Source: Alistipes sp. (lineage in GTDB: Bacteria > Bacteroidota > Bacteroidia > Bacteroidales > Rikenellaceae). Taken from it: a stretch of DNA of 48,811 nucleotides. The stretch spans positions 1 to 48,811 of the forward strand of contig JAJPZH010000189.1 in the NCBI GenBank assembly GCA_021204515.1. Direction: 5' to 3'. Below, piece by piece: positions 32,504 to 42,860 of the stretch (within the stretch, counting starts at the first letter, position 1; every line of letters begins with the position of its first letter). Both the position numbers and the translations under genes were made by a program. The notes beneath the pieces are model-generated. The model saw only the letters and a list, made by a program, of their open reading frames with translations, did not search any database and had not been told where the DNA came from.

Positions 32504-34840
32504 CTATTTCATAATCCGGCAGTCGAACAGCGGCCCGGCCACGGCGTCGTCGCGGATGGCGCGCAGCGTCACGGTCACCTGCTCTTTGCCGGCCGTCAGT
32601 TCCGCCGGAATCCGGTAGCTGCGCTCGACGTACTGCGGGCCCCAGTTATGAATATTCTCGAAGCTGATCTTCCGGCCGTCGATCTCGATGTCGAACGAGT
32701 GGTTGTAGAAGCGGTTGCCCCAATAGGTGCAATAGAGCGTATTGGGCACGTCGGGAGCTACGGCCATGTCGAACGAGAACCAGCCGCCGAGCGTCTCGCG
32801 GTATTTACGGCCTTCGAATTCGTGGGGCGCGGTCTTCTCGCCCCGGAGATTGTGGTCGCGTTCGGGCTGCATCTCGCCGGGCGTAAACTGCGACACGGTG
32901 CGTTCGCGCAGCCACTCCTCGCGATGCTCCCGCAGGCGCATGTCGGCGAGCTGCTCCTTCCACGTCGCCTCCGGAAAATGCCGGAAGTAAACCATCATGC
33001 GGCGCCCGCCCACTTCGTAATAGGGAATCAGTTCCTTCTGCACGGGCTGCGCGGTCAGCGTTTCGAAACGCAGCCGCTTCTTATCGGTGCATTTCACCAG
33101 CGCCGATGCGTCGGTCACGTCGTCGGCGACGATAACGGGAATCTCCTCCTTGTCTTCGAGCACGGAGCTGAGCACGACGGGACCGTAGAAATAGGCCCGC
33201 TGCGTGGAGTCGCCCGGAATCGGTTCCGAGTGCAGCGACTGGCGCAGCACGAAGCGCACCTCGTCGCCCGAACGCCACTTGCGGTTTACGGAAATATAGC
33301 TTCCCGGTTCGGCCTTTTGTTTCACCGGACGCCCGTTTACCGTCAGTTCATAGCCTTCGACCGCCCATTCGGGGTAACGCAGATTCAGCACGAACCGCTG
33401 CGCCCCGGACATTTCGACGCGCAGCCGGACCTCGTCCGAACAGGGGAAGTCGGTAAGCTGTTCCAGCTTCACCCCGCGCGATTTCCAGTCGAGTGTCGAA
33501 GGGATGTAAAGATTGACATACAGGTTTTCGCGCGCGTCGGTAAAGTAGATGAACTCGCCGTAACGGGCGTGGTTCTCCATGCCGGAGCCGACGCAGCACC
33601 AGAACGAATCGAAGGGCAGGCAGAATCCCTTGCGGTGTCCCGACCCCATGGGCGACATATAGCACACCATTCCGTCGTCGGGATTCTGCGACGCGAGAAT
33701 CTGGTTGTAAAGCGCCCGTTCGTAATAATCGGCCCGCCTGACCGTGGGATCGAGCTGATACAGATGCTTGGTCAGTTTGAGCATGTTGTAGGTATTGCAG
33801 GTCTCGCAGGTCCCATCCGAAAGGCGGTTGGCCAGCATGCCCGGCGCGCCGAAGTGCTCGTATTCGCTGTTGCCGCCGATCGCATAGCTGTGAAACTCCA
33901 CAACCCGGTGCCAGAAATAGTCGGCGATACGCCGGTAACGCTCCTCTCCGGAACACTCGTACTCGCGGACGGCGCCGACGATCTTCGGAATCTGCGTATT
34001 GGCATGCCTGCCGGGCAGCGAATCCACCCCGGCGGCCAGCGGACGCAGAATCTCGCGGTGGTCGAAACGTCGTGCAAGCTCCAAGTATTTCCGCTCCCCG
34101 GTCAGAATATAGATGTCGGCCAGCGATTCGGTGATTCCGCCGTGTTCGCAGACGAGAATCCGGTCCATCTGTTCGTCCGAAAGCTTCGCCACCAGTCCGT
34201 CGAGCCAGTCGGCAAAGCGCACCAGCACGGTCAAAGCCTTGGCATTGGGCGTATAACGGCAAACATCGACCAGCCCGGCATACATTTTATGCAGGGTGTA
34301 GAACGGCACCCAACCGCCGTTGAGATCGAATCCCTGCGAGCGGATATCGCCCCGCTCCAGCTCGGCGAAGAGCGCGCGGCTGCGTTCGAACCCGGCCAGC
34401 AGTCCCGTGCCCTCCTTCTCCTGACACTCGGCAAGGCCGTCGATCGAGTAATCGATCTTATCGAGCAGTGCCCGATCGCCGGTTGCGGCGTACATCATCG
34501 CGGCCGCCGACAAAAAATGCCCGAACCCGTGGCCCGAACATCCGGCGCTCTCCCAGCCGCCGTAGCGGGGTGCCTTGGGTTCGAGTCCCGCCTCGGAGCG
34601 GAATCCCGAAAGGTAACGGTCGGGGTCCATCGCATCGAGCCAGCGGCGGTCCATCTCCTGCGCATGCAGAAACGGACCGCCCGTAATACGTACACAATTC
34701 AGCGGCACGGGGTAACGCTGCGGCTGTACCGCCACATGCCTTTCGCGGGTTTCGGGCACGGCCGCCGAAACCGGGACCGGACCGGCTCCCAGCGCCGCGG
34801 CTGCCAGCAGAAGATTCCGGAAAAAAGATCGCCAATTCAT
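32504..34840 (-). CDS. GH127-type beta-L-arabinofuranosidase (DUF1680)
   Basis: A 778-residue secreted enzyme with a signal peptide (LLLAAAALGAGPVPVSA). The (alpha/alpha)6 barrel carries the family signature GTCETCNTYNMLKLTKHL with Glu346 and Cys348. SFWCCVGSGMENHARYGE follows with Cys415/Cys416. In Bifidobacterium HypBA1 the equivalent Glu-Cys-Cys-Cys set binds zinc and provides the catalytic cysteine nucleophile. QGFDLNGGWVPFYTLHKMYA and CEHGGITESLADIYILTGE are further hallmarks. It releases beta-linked L-arabinofuranose from plant glycans or glycoproteins. It carries an additional C-terminal beta domain with DIEIDGRKI (residues about 640-778). It is monocistronic with no Sus pair beside it. 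Confidence 0.92.
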   Translation of the reverse strand: MNWRSFFRNLLLAAAALGAGPVPVSAAVPETRERHVAVQPQRYPVPLNCVRITGGPFLHAQEMDRRWLDAMDPDRYLSGFRSEAGLEPKAPRYGGWESAGCSGHGFGHFLSAAAMMYAATGDRALLDKIDYSIDGLAECQEKEGTGLLAGFERSRALFAELERGDIRSQGFDLNGGWVPFYTLHKMYAGLVDVCRYTPNAKALTVLVRFADWLDGLVAKLSDEQMDRILVCEHGGITESLADIYILTGERKYLELARRFDHREILRPLAAGVDSLPGRHANTQIPKIVGAVREYECSGEERYRRIADYFWHRVVEFHSYAIGGNSEYEHFGAPGMLANRLSDGTCETCNTYNMLKLTKHLYQLDPTVRRADYYERALYNQILASQNPDDGMVCYMSPMGSGHRKGFCLPFDSFWCCVGSGMENHARYGEFIYFTDARENLYVNLYIPSTLDWKSRGVKLEQLTDFPCSDEVRLRVEMSGAQRFVLNLRYPEWAVEGYELTVNGRPVKQKAEPGSYISVNRKWRSGDEVRFVLRQSLHSEPIPGDSTQRAYFYGPVVLSSVLEDKEEIPVIVADDVTDASALVKCTDKKRLRFETLTAQPVQKELIPYYEVGGRRMMVYFRHFPEATWKEQLADMRLREHREEWLRERTVSQFTPGEMQPERDHNLRGEKTAPHEFEGRKYRETLGGWFSFDMAVAPDVPNTLYCTYWGNRFYNHSFDIEIDGRKISFENIHNWGPQYVERSYRIPAELTAGKEQVTVTLRAIRDDAVAGPLFDCRIMK

Positions 34841-35167
34841 ATCAAGCAGTTTTAGGATTAGATTTGTTCCAAAGTTCCGCTTTTTCAGGCAACCGATCTT
34901 CGGGAAAATTTGCAGATTATTGTGGTATTTTTATGCTTCTTGGCCCAAGATCCCCGTCGCGGCGACACTGCCGGCGTACTGCCTTCGCGCGGCGACGCCA
35001 TACCGACTCAGGACGCCACACGCTGAAAAACGGGGCTGCCCGCCGAAATCCGTATCCGTCGGAAGGCTCCACACAGGCCCGGAATAGCCTCGGAGCCGCC
35101 CCCGGAAAACCCAGCGCGGCATCCAGCACAAAGCCCCTCCGCACCCGCAAGAAGCCGCAGGCGGCGG
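34841..35167. other. Intergenic region, no gene recognised
   Basis: This 327-bp stretch lies between the GH127 start and the PBP1C stop, both on the minus strand. Short open frames here have no family resemblance and are biased in composition. A partial box (CAAAGTTC, 34,870-34,877) is too degenerate to call a promoter. Confidence 0.5.
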
Positions 35168-37477
35168 TCAGCGGCAGCTGAAGGCGACGCTTTGCCGCGC
35201 CCCGTGTCCGTCGATGACGGTCAGCCGGTGCGCGCCGGGAGCGGGACGGACGGATATTTTGTGTTCGAGAGTCGTCGCGCCGATATAGTCGTCGTCGATA
35301 TGCCAGTAGAGCACGGAGTTGCGGTCACGGTGTATGGCCGTGAAGACCAGACTCTGCGCCTCGCCTTCGAGCGACTTGGGCGCAACCAGCACGCGCCCCG
35401 GCTGGGGATAGACGATGTCGATCGGATTGCCGCCCGCCCCGCCGCCCGAAAGTCCCGGATGCAAAGGCGGCAGCGGACGGTAGTCGGGATGCTGCTTCCT
35501 GTAATACCACTCCTGCGCGGGCGGCAGGATGAACATCGGCACCCGGACGATCTGCGCCGGGTCGTAACAGTCCGCAGTCACCCGGTAGCGGAGGTCCCGG
35601 CTCAGATTCACGATCCGGTGATAGGGGCAGACCTCGCCGGCGGCGGCCGTGCGGGGAATCATCAGCGTATCGCGGTCGGGACATATGTGCGAAGCCAGAC
35701 AGCCGCTCTGCCGGCAGACCACGGCCGCTTCCAGATCGCCGTGAGGTTCCTCGAACCACTCTCCGCCGGGCAGCAGCCCGAATACGTCGAAGAGCAGCGG
35801 CGCGGCATACCCCACCCCGGTCATCAGCGGACGGCCTTCGCCCGAACAGTTGCCCACCCAGACGCCGACGGCATAGTCGGGCGTCGCCCCGACGGCCCAC
35901 GCATCGCGGTTACCGTAGCTGGTTCCCGTCTTCCAGCCGATCTTTTTCGACGAGGCGAAATACTGCCACTCGCCCTCCTCCTCGGGCCGGGACACATGGC
36001 TTATCGAATTGAACATAAGCCATATCGCACCCCTCGACAGCGGAATGTCGTCCGCACTGACCGTCTTTACGGCCTCCGGATCGCAGTGCGGAGTGCGGAC
36101 CGGCCCGCCGCCAAGCTTGGCGGCCAGCATCGCATAAGCCGAAGTCAGGTCCCAGAGCGTGATCTCGGCGCCGCCCAGAATCAGCGAAAGCCCGTAATGG
36201 TCGGCGCTCCTGTCGATCGTCCCGAATCCCAGATTCCGCACCAGCGACAGAAAATTCTCGCGCCCGTATTTGTCGAGCATCTTCACCGAAGGGACGTTCA
36301 GCGAACGTTCGATCACCCGGTTGGCGGGCACCGCACCGCTGAAATCGTGATTGAAGTTCTGGGGCGTAAAGTCCTTGTAATAAGTCGGAACGTCCGGAAA
36401 CAGCATCGTAGGCAGCGCCGTTCCGTTGTCCAGCATCGCGGCGTAAAGCAGGGGCTTGAGCACGCTTCCGCTGCTGCGGGGCGCCCGGACGACATCGACG
36501 CTGGTGCCTTCGCTCCGGTCCGCGGGGTCGTAGACGTTTCCCACATAGGCCAGCACCTCGCCGCTCTTCACATCCATCACCACGACGGCGAGGTTGTTTA
36601 TCTTATTGCCCCGGTTGCGCCGGTTGTGCCGCAGCGCCAGCTCGTTGACCCTGCGCTGCAGGTCATAGTCGAGCGTCGAGCGGAGCGACCCTTCGCGCAT
36701 CCGTCCCAGCAGGTACATCGCCTGCATCGGCATCGGTTCGGGGGCGTCGGGCAGCGGTTCCTGCCGGGCCAAAGCGCACGTCAGGGAGTCGATATGCCCG
36801 CCGCGCCATATCCGCTCCAGCAGGTCGTCCCGCTTCTGCCGCAGCCGCTCCCGGTTACGTTTGACATGGATGAGCGCGGGCGAATTCGGCAGTACGGCGA
36901 GCATGGCGCTCTCGCCCCACGACAGGCTGCCGGCGCTGCGGCCGAAATAGTACCATGCGGCGCTCTCCAGCCCGATCACATTGCCGCCGAAAGGGGCATG
37001 GGAAGCGTACAGGGCGAGTATCTCCTCCTTGCTGTAACTGCATTCCAGCCGGGTCGCCAGAATCGCCTCGATGATTTTTTCCCGGAAGGTCCTCGCCTTC
37101 CGGCCGCGGCTCAGACGGATCGTCTGCATCGTAAGCGTGCTGGCGCCGCTGGCAACCCTTCCCGCCGAGAGGTTCTGCCGCACGGCGCGTCCCAGCGCCA
37201 GCGGGTCCACCCCGAAATGGCGGTAGAAACGTTTGTCCTCGTAAACAGTAATGGCGACACGGAATTTATAAGGCACGCTGTCCGTCGGAAAAAAGCGCCA
37301 CTGCCCGTCGGGAGCGACCTTGGCCGACATCAGACGGCCGTCGCGGCTCCAGACGGTCGCGGAAAAAGGCTCGTCGAAGAGCGTCCGGGGCAGACAGAAA
37401 CAATACCCCGCCACAGCAGCGGCAAGGAGCGGCAGCAGAACGAAATATATTATTTTCCGCTTCGACTTTTTAGTCAT
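35168..37477 (-). CDS. pbpC: Penicillin-binding protein 1C (bifunctional glycosyltransferase/transpeptidase)
   Basis: A 769-residue inner-membrane protein with one N-terminal transmembrane helix (IIYFVLLPLLAAAVAGYCF). The GT51 domain has ITVYEDKRFYRHFGVDPLAL with catalytic Glu80 and ASGASTLTMQTIRL. The transpeptidase has S-x-x-K at Ser338-Lys341 (SSGSVLKP), the second motif ERSLNVPSVK, and KTGTSYGNRDAW. The C-terminal beta domain (from about residue 680) is the BiPBP_C module specific to PBP1C. The enzyme polymerises and possibly cross-links peptidoglycan. It is divergent from an alpha-2-macroglobulin gene, its well-known partner: in E. coli the two act together, the macroglobulin guarding the periplasm and PBP1C repairing the wall. 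Confidence 0.93.
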   Translation of the reverse strand: MTKKSKRKIIYFVLLPLLAAAVAGYCFCLPRTLFDEPFSATVWSRDGRLMSAKVAPDGQWRFFPTDSVPYKFRVAITVYEDKRFYRHFGVDPLALGRAVRQNLSAGRVASGASTLTMQTIRLSRGRKARTFREKIIEAILATRLECSYSKEEILALYASHAPFGGNVIGLESAAWYYFGRSAGSLSWGESAMLAVLPNSPALIHVKRNRERLRQKRDDLLERIWRGGHIDSLTCALARQEPLPDAPEPMPMQAMYLLGRMREGSLRSTLDYDLQRRVNELALRHNRRNRGNKINNLAVVVMDVKSGEVLAYVGNVYDPADRSEGTSVDVVRAPRSSGSVLKPLLYAAMLDNGTALPTMLFPDVPTYYKDFTPQNFNHDFSGAVPANRVIERSLNVPSVKMLDKYGRENFLSLVRNLGFGTIDRSADHYGLSLILGGAEITLWDLTSAYAMLAAKLGGGPVRTPHCDPEAVKTVSADDIPLSRGAIWLMFNSISHVSRPEEEGEWQYFASSKKIGWKTGTSYGNRDAWAVGATPDYAVGVWVGNCSGEGRPLMTGVGYAAPLLFDVFGLLPGGEWFEEPHGDLEAAVVCRQSGCLASHICPDRDTLMIPRTAAAGEVCPYHRIVNLSRDLRYRVTADCYDPAQIVRVPMFILPPAQEWYYRKQHPDYRPLPPLHPGLSGGGAGGNPIDIVYPQPGRVLVAPKSLEGEAQSLVFTAIHRDRNSVLYWHIDDDYIGATTLEHKISVRPAPGAHRLTVIDGHGARQSVAFSCR

Positions 37478-37485
37478 ATTTTATG

Positions 37486-37502
37486 TATCTTTGACAAAGA
37501 TA
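37486..37502. promoter_or_regulatory. Back-to-back divergent promoters of pbpC and the macroglobulin gene, forming one palindrome
   Basis: TATCTTTGACAAAGATA is a perfect palindrome built from two consensus -7 boxes on opposite strands, one base apart. The rightward box (37,486-37,493) has TTCG 21 bp upstream (37,461-37,464). The leftward box (37,495-37,502) has TTG (37,523-37,525 on the minus strand) exactly 20 bp upstream, inside the first codons of the macroglobulin gene. Two RNA polymerases could not occupy both at once. Confidence 0.7.
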
Positions 37503-37515
37503 CCAAAAAACCGCC

Positions 37516-40500
37516 ATGAAAGCAATCCGCCATGTATTGTTCATCACGACTGTCCTGCTCTTCGCCTCATGCGGCCGGCAGCCGTGCGATATCATCGAAT
37601 CGTCGCCGAACGGAGTGACGGGCGTCAAAATGCCGATCCTCGTGACGTTCAGGGAAAACGTCACGCCGAAGGAAGACAAAATCCGGGACGCCGTATCCAT
37701 CTCTCCGTCCGTCGATTTCGACGTCTACCTTTCGGGAATGCGGATGATGCGGATCATCCCCCGATCGCCCCTGAAATACGACACCCGCTACAAGGTGACC
37801 ATCGACGCCGCGAAACTCACCGACCGGCAGCTCAAAGGCATTGCGGAATTCGAATTCGCCACGCCGAAACTGCGGTTCGCCTACAGCGACTACTGGCTGC
37901 AGCACAGCGACGACATGGCCTCCTACGCGCTGGTCGGCGAAGTGGTCTCGTCCGATTATGCGGAGAGCGGCTACGTGGAAAAGAACCTCAAGATAAGCGG
38001 ACTGAAAGATCCGGACGTCGAGTGGGTCCACTCCGCGAACGGCACCACGCACCAGTATACCGTCGGCAATATCGTACCCGGCGAAGGAGCGGGTTACACG
38101 CTGACGCTCGATTTCAACTACGACGACAGGAAAACCCTGAGCGTCGAAGTACCCAAGAAGGACGAGTATGTGGTGCTGGACCACAGCGTCGCGGCGGAAC
38201 CGCTCGCAGTGGTGGTGACTTTCTCCGAGCCGCTCAAACAGAGCCAGAACCTGAAGGACCTGATCCGCTTCGACACGAAATTCCGCACCTCGGTCGACAA
38301 GAACCGTCTCTATATCTATCCCGAATCGCACGTCACGGGAAATTTCGACATCGAAATAAGCCGGGAGGTTCTCAGCAAGAGCGGACAGCGGCTCAGGGAG
38401 AGCTACACGTTCACGGCCGACCTTCCGTCGCGGGTGCCGGCGATCCGGTTCGCAGGCAAAGGCTCCGTCCTGCCTTCGTCGAACAATATGTCCCTGCTGT
38501 TCGAGGCGGTAAATTACCGAAAGGCACGGGTCCGCGTGCGGAAAATATTCGCCAACAACCTGCTGCAGTTCTTCCAGCAGAACTACTACGGCGGCGACTA
38601 CTATTCGGATATGGACTACGTGTCGCGCATCGTCCGCGATACGACCGTCGACCTCTCGGCCAAGGCGTCGACCAAACTCGACCTCGCCAACACCTACTCG
38701 CTGGACCTCTGCCGCCTGATAACCGACAGCCGGAAGTCGATGTACCTGCTGGAGATCAAGGGCGTCGATCCGCTGGTTCCTACCGACGAGTATGATTACG
38801 ACTACTATTTCGGGGATTACCGGACTTACAGGGAGCGGTCGAAGCTGGTCCTCCAGTCCGACATCGGCGTCATCTGCAAAAGCAGCGGCGAAGAGGAATA
38901 CATCGTTTACACGACCGACCTGCTGTCGGCCCGGCCCAAAGGCGGCTGCAGGATACGGGCCTACGACAGGCAGAACCAGACCTTGGCGGAAGCGGCCACC
39001 GATTCCGAAGGCCGCGCCGTGCTGAAATGCAGGGAGGAACCCTCCATCGTAGCGGCCGAAGCCGACGGACAGCTCACCTTCGTCAAGGTGGAGCGGGGCA
39101 CGGCGCTGTCGCTGAGCAATTTCGACGTCGGGGGCACCACGAACCCCAAAGGCACGAAAGGCTTCCTGTTCGGCGAACGCGGCGTATGGCGCCCCGGAGA
39201 CGACATATATCTTACCTTCATCGTCACGTCCGACAATCCGCTGCCGGAAAACCATCCGGCGTCCGTAGAGTTCTTCAACCCCAACGGGCAGCTGGTGCAG
39301 ACGCTGGTCAGCAACGGCTCCTCGGACGGCATCTACACGTTCAAACTCGCAACGACGCCGGCGGCGCCTACCGGACAGTGGCTGGCGCGCGTAAGTCTGG
39401 GCGGCACGGTATTCGAGAAAGCGATCCGCGTGGACGCCGTCAAACCCAACCGGATGAAAATCGACATGCGGCTCGGAGACGGCAGGCGGATCGACGCCCG
39501 AAAATTCACGGGCAGTCTGACGGCCAAATGGCTGCACGGCGCTCCGGCGGACGGCGCCAAAGCGACGCTTCAGGCGCAGCTCAGACAGATTCCGACACGC
39601 TTCAAAGGTTATGAAAACTACTCGTTCGACGACGCCACGAAATATTTCGAAACCGAGGAACGGGAGATCGTCTCCGGCACCACGGACCAGCAGGGAACGC
39701 TGCAGCTGACGACCGGCGCACTCGCTTCGCTGGAGGGACTCAGCCCCGGCATGCTGAGCGGCAAATTCACGGTGAAGGTTTTCGAAAAGAGCGGCGATTT
39801 CAGCGTCGATCAAGAGATCATCCCCGTATCGCCCTACGACGCCTACTTCGGAATCGGGGTGACGTCCCAGACGAGCGACTGGGGCGACGAGTACCTCGAC
39901 AGCAAAAAAGAGCACCTGCTCCGGGTCGTCATGCTCGATGCGCAGGGACGTCCCCTGCCCGGCAGGGAAGAGGTGCTCGTCTCGGTCTACAAGATCACCT
40001 CCTACTGGTGGTGGGACGCCGCATCGGACTCGCAGGCCCGCTATGCCAAAAATGCGCTCAACACCTGCTACAAAACATTGCAGACCACCCTGACCGACGG
40101 TGCGGGTCAGGTTGCGATGCGCTGGAGCGCAGGCGATTACGGCTATTACATGATCCGCGTGACCGGCTCGAAACATGAACACTCCGCCACTCAGGTCGTA
40201 TGCGTATCGTCCTCCGACCGGCGGGGCGACGTATCCTCGGTGACGGACGCCGCCACCCGGCTCGCCGTGACCAAGGACAAGGAGAAATATGCGCCGGGCG
40301 ACAAGGCGAAAATCACGATTCCCTCTTCGCCGGGAGCGCGGGCCTTGGTGAGCGTCGAGAACGGCAGCGTCGTACGGGAAAGTTTCTGGGTCGATTGCGC
40401 CGACAAGCAGACCACGTTCGAGATACCGATCAAAAAGGGAATGGCTCCCAATGTCTATGCTTCGGTGACGCTCGTCCAGCCCCATAACTACACGCACAAC

Positions 40501-42768
40501 GACGCGCCGATAAGGCTCTTCGGCGTGGTCCGCCTCGACGTCGAGGAAGCCGCTATGAAACTTACTCCGGTGATCGACATGCCCGAAACGGTAAGGCCGG
40601 AGTCGGAAATCACGATAAAGGTCCGGGAGAAGGAGGGGCGGAAAATGAGCTACGTGCTGGCGCTGGTAGACGAGGGCCTGCTGGGGCTGACGCGCTTCAA
40701 GACGCCGAATCCCCACCTCTATTTCAATGCCACGGAGGCGTTGGGCGTACGGACGTGGGACATGTTCGATCACGTCATCGGGGCCTACGGAGGAAGGATC
40801 GAACAGTTGTTCGCCATCGGCGGCGACGCGGAGGAGCAGCAGAACACCGGCGCACTGAAAGCGCAGCGGTTCAAACCCGTCGTGCGGTTCCTCGAAGCAC
40901 AAAAACTGGGCGCAGGAAAGACCAACACCCACAAAATCGCGCTTCCGCCCTATTTCGGGTCGGTGCGCGTGATGGTCGTGGCTTCGAACGGGCAGGCTTC
41001 CGGCGCCGCGGAGAAGGTCGCCGAAGTGAAAAAACCGCTGCTGGTGCAGGCCACCCTGCCGCGCGTGGTCTCGACGGACGAAGAGGTGGAACTGCCGGTG
41101 ACGGTTTTCGCCCTCGAAAAGGGAGTCGGCAAGATCGACCTGAAAGTCTCCGCGAACGAACTCTTCTCGGCCGTCGGACCACGCAGCAAGACGATCACCC
41201 TCAGCGAAAGCGGCGAGGAGGTCATAACGTTCCGGCTGAAAGTCAACAAGGAAACGGGCATCGGAAAGGTCCGGGTTACGGCCACCTCCTCCAGCGACAG
41301 TTCCGTCTCGGAGATCGAGCTGGACATACGCGAACCCAACCCTTACGTAACGACATCGGAGGATTACATGCTGGAGCCGGGCAAAACGATCGCCCTCAGA
41401 CCCCTGAAGGAGACCGGGACCGCGAAGCTGGAACTCTCGTCGATTCCGCCCGTCGATCTTACGCGCCGTCTGGAATATCTGGTAAGATACCCCCACGGCT
41501 GCATCGAGCAGATCACCTCCGGCGCATTCCCGCAACTCTACCTGCCCGCCGTCATGGAGTGCGACAATCAGACGCTTCAGGATATCGACCGCAACGTCAA
41601 GAGCGTATTGTCGCGTCTGGGCGGCTACCAGCTCTACAACGGTTCGTTCGCCTACTGGAGCGGAGGAACGCACAGTTCCGACTGGGGAACGGCCTATGCG
41701 GCCCATTTCATGACCGAAGCCGTGAAATACGGCTACGGCATCGACCGTTCGATGCTCGACCGCGCGCTCAAATACCTGCGCGGCAACGAAGCGGACAGTT
41801 ACCTTACGCAGGCTTACGCCCAGTACGTTCTGGCGCTCAACAATATGGCTGACCGGGGCGCCATGAACCGGCTGAGGGAGAAAGCCGCCGACCTGAAAAA
41901 CGACGTCAAATGGATGCTGGCGGCGGCCTATGCGCTGGACGGCAACCGGAAAGTCGCCGAAGAGCTGAACGCACAAACAGGAAGCGGCCAGACCGGCAAG
42001 GTCGATCCGTACGACGACACCTACAACAGCGGCGAACGCCAGATGGCCGTGGTGCTCATGACGCAGACGCTGCTCGGCAAGCGGGAGGAGGCCTTCCGCA
42101 CGGCCCTGAAAATATCCGACATCCTCAAGAAGGACAAGTGGCTGAGTACGCAGTCTACGGCGTGGATGCTCAACACCCTCTCCAATTTCATCGTGTCGGG
42201 CCAGACCGGCATCGACGCCAAGGCGGGCAAAGAGAGCATCCGAACCGACAAGTCTTTCGTCAGCATGCCGCTGGCAAAGGAGACGGAGGTGACGAACAAC
42301 GGCAAGGAGAGCCTGTATGCCGTCGTCAGCCAGCGTTACAATCCCGCCAAGGGCGAAGAGACGGAGGCGGCCGACAACATCCGCATCGCCGTCCGGTATA
42401 CGGACATGGACGGCAAGGCCGTAGACCCCAAGTCGATCCGCGCTTCGACGGATTTCTACGCCGTAGTGACCGTCTCGAACATCAGCGGCTATGAGAAATA
42501 TACCAATCTGGCGCTGACCCATATCGTTCCGGCAGGCTGGGAGATCACTTCGGAGCGGGACCTCTCGTCGGTCACCTATCAGGACATCCGCGACGACCGG
42601 GTACTGAGCTACTTCGACCTGAAACGGGGCGAAAGCAAGGAGATACCGGTCAAGCTGACGGCGGCATACAAGGGCCGCTACTACCTGCCGTCGATCTACT
42701 GCGAAGCCATGTACGACAATTCGGTCCGCGCGCTCAAAAAGGGCGAATGGATCGAGGTGGTCGAATAG
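37516..42768 (+). CDS. Alpha-2-macroglobulin family lipoprotein (thioester-containing)
   Basis: A 1,750-residue protein with lipobox LLFASC (Cys19). Repeated macroglobulin domains begin near residue 30 (MPILVTFRENVTPKEDKI). The MG1/MG2 junction has GFLFGERGVWRPGDDIYLTF, the family signature at about residue 552. The bait-region area and YVLALVDEGLLGLTRFKTPN follow. The thioester sequence PHGCIEQITSG has Cys1329 and Gln1332 (CxEQ), so the thioester should form. The alpha/alpha toroid follows (GGYQLYNGSFAYWSGG, SDWGTAYAAHFMTEA), then a C-terminal MG10-like domain. It traps attacking proteases in the periplasm or on the surface. Its divergence from pbpC fits the conserved macroglobulin-PBP1C pairing. 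Confidence 0.95.
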   Translation: MKAIRHVLFITTVLLFASCGRQPCDIIESSPNGVTGVKMPILVTFRENVTPKEDKIRDAVSISPSVDFDVYLSGMRMMRIIPRSPLKYDTRYKVTIDAAKLTDRQLKGIAEFEFATPKLRFAYSDYWLQHSDDMASYALVGEVVSSDYAESGYVEKNLKISGLKDPDVEWVHSANGTTHQYTVGNIVPGEGAGYTLTLDFNYDDRKTLSVEVPKKDEYVVLDHSVAAEPLAVVVTFSEPLKQSQNLKDLIRFDTKFRTSVDKNRLYIYPESHVTGNFDIEISREVLSKSGQRLRESYTFTADLPSRVPAIRFAGKGSVLPSSNNMSLLFEAVNYRKARVRVRKIFANNLLQFFQQNYYGGDYYSDMDYVSRIVRDTTVDLSAKASTKLDLANTYSLDLCRLITDSRKSMYLLEIKGVDPLVPTDEYDYDYYFGDYRTYRERSKLVLQSDIGVICKSSGEEEYIVYTTDLLSARPKGGCRIRAYDRQNQTLAEAATDSEGRAVLKCREEPSIVAAEADGQLTFVKVERGTALSLSNFDVGGTTNPKGTKGFLFGERGVWRPGDDIYLTFIVTSDNPLPENHPASVEFFNPNGQLVQTLVSNGSSDGIYTFKLATTPAAPTGQWLARVSLGGTVFEKAIRVDAVKPNRMKIDMRLGDGRRIDARKFTGSLTAKWLHGAPADGAKATLQAQLRQIPTRFKGYENYSFDDATKYFETEEREIVSGTTDQQGTLQLTTGALASLEGLSPGMLSGKFTVKVFEKSGDFSVDQEIIPVSPYDAYFGIGVTSQTSDWGDEYLDSKKEHLLRVVMLDAQGRPLPGREEVLVSVYKITSYWWWDAASDSQARYAKNALNTCYKTLQTTLTDGAGQVAMRWSAGDYGYYMIRVTGSKHEHSATQVVCVSSSDRRGDVSSVTDAATRLAVTKDKEKYAPGDKAKITIPSSPGARALVSVENGSVVRESFWVDCADKQTTFEIPIKKGMAPNVYASVTLVQPHNYTHNDAPIRLFGVVRLDVEEAAMKLTPVIDMPETVRPESEITIKVREKEGRKMSYVLALVDEGLLGLTRFKTPNPHLYFNATEALGVRTWDMFDHVIGAYGGRIEQLFAIGGDAEEQQNTGALKAQRFKPVVRFLEAQKLGAGKTNTHKIALPPYFGSVRVMVVASNGQASGAAEKVAEVKKPLLVQATLPRVVSTDEEVELPVTVFALEKGVGKIDLKVSANELFSAVGPRSKTITLSESGEEVITFRLKVNKETGIGKVRVTATSSSDSSVSEIELDIREPNPYVTTSEDYMLEPGKTIALRPLKETGTAKLELSSIPPVDLTRRLEYLVRYPHGCIEQITSGAFPQLYLPAVMECDNQTLQDIDRNVKSVLSRLGGYQLYNGSFAYWSGGTHSSDWGTAYAAHFMTEAVKYGYGIDRSMLDRALKYLRGNEADSYLTQAYAQYVLALNNMADRGAMNRLREKAADLKNDVKWMLAAAYALDGNRKVAEELNAQTGSGQTGKVDPYDDTYNSGERQMAVVLMTQTLLGKREEAFRTALKISDILKKDKWLSTQSTAWMLNTLSNFIVSGQTGIDAKAGKESIRTDKSFVSMPLAKETEVTNNGKESLYAVVSQRYNPAKGEETEAADNIRIAVRYTDMDGKAVDPKSIRASTDFYAVVTVSNISGYEKYTNLALTHIVPAGWEITSERDLSSVTYQDIRDDRVLSYFDLKRGESKEIPVKLTAAYKGRYYLPSIYCEAMYDNSVRALKKGEWIEVVE

Positions 42769-42860
42769 GCCGGGGGCTGCCGGCAGCAGGTCTTGCCCGG
42801 CAAAGCTTTCGCCTGCCCGGCGGAAAGAAGCAAAAGGGAAATATCCCCGGATTTCAGACA

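Noticed and set aside
32648..34855. A 735-codon plus-strand frame opposite the GH127 gene
   Set aside because: Antisense shadow without motif; the GH127 Cys/Glu signatures lie on the minus strand.
35192..37519. A 775-codon plus-strand frame opposite pbpC
   Set aside because: Antisense shadow; PBP1C motifs are intact on the minus strand.
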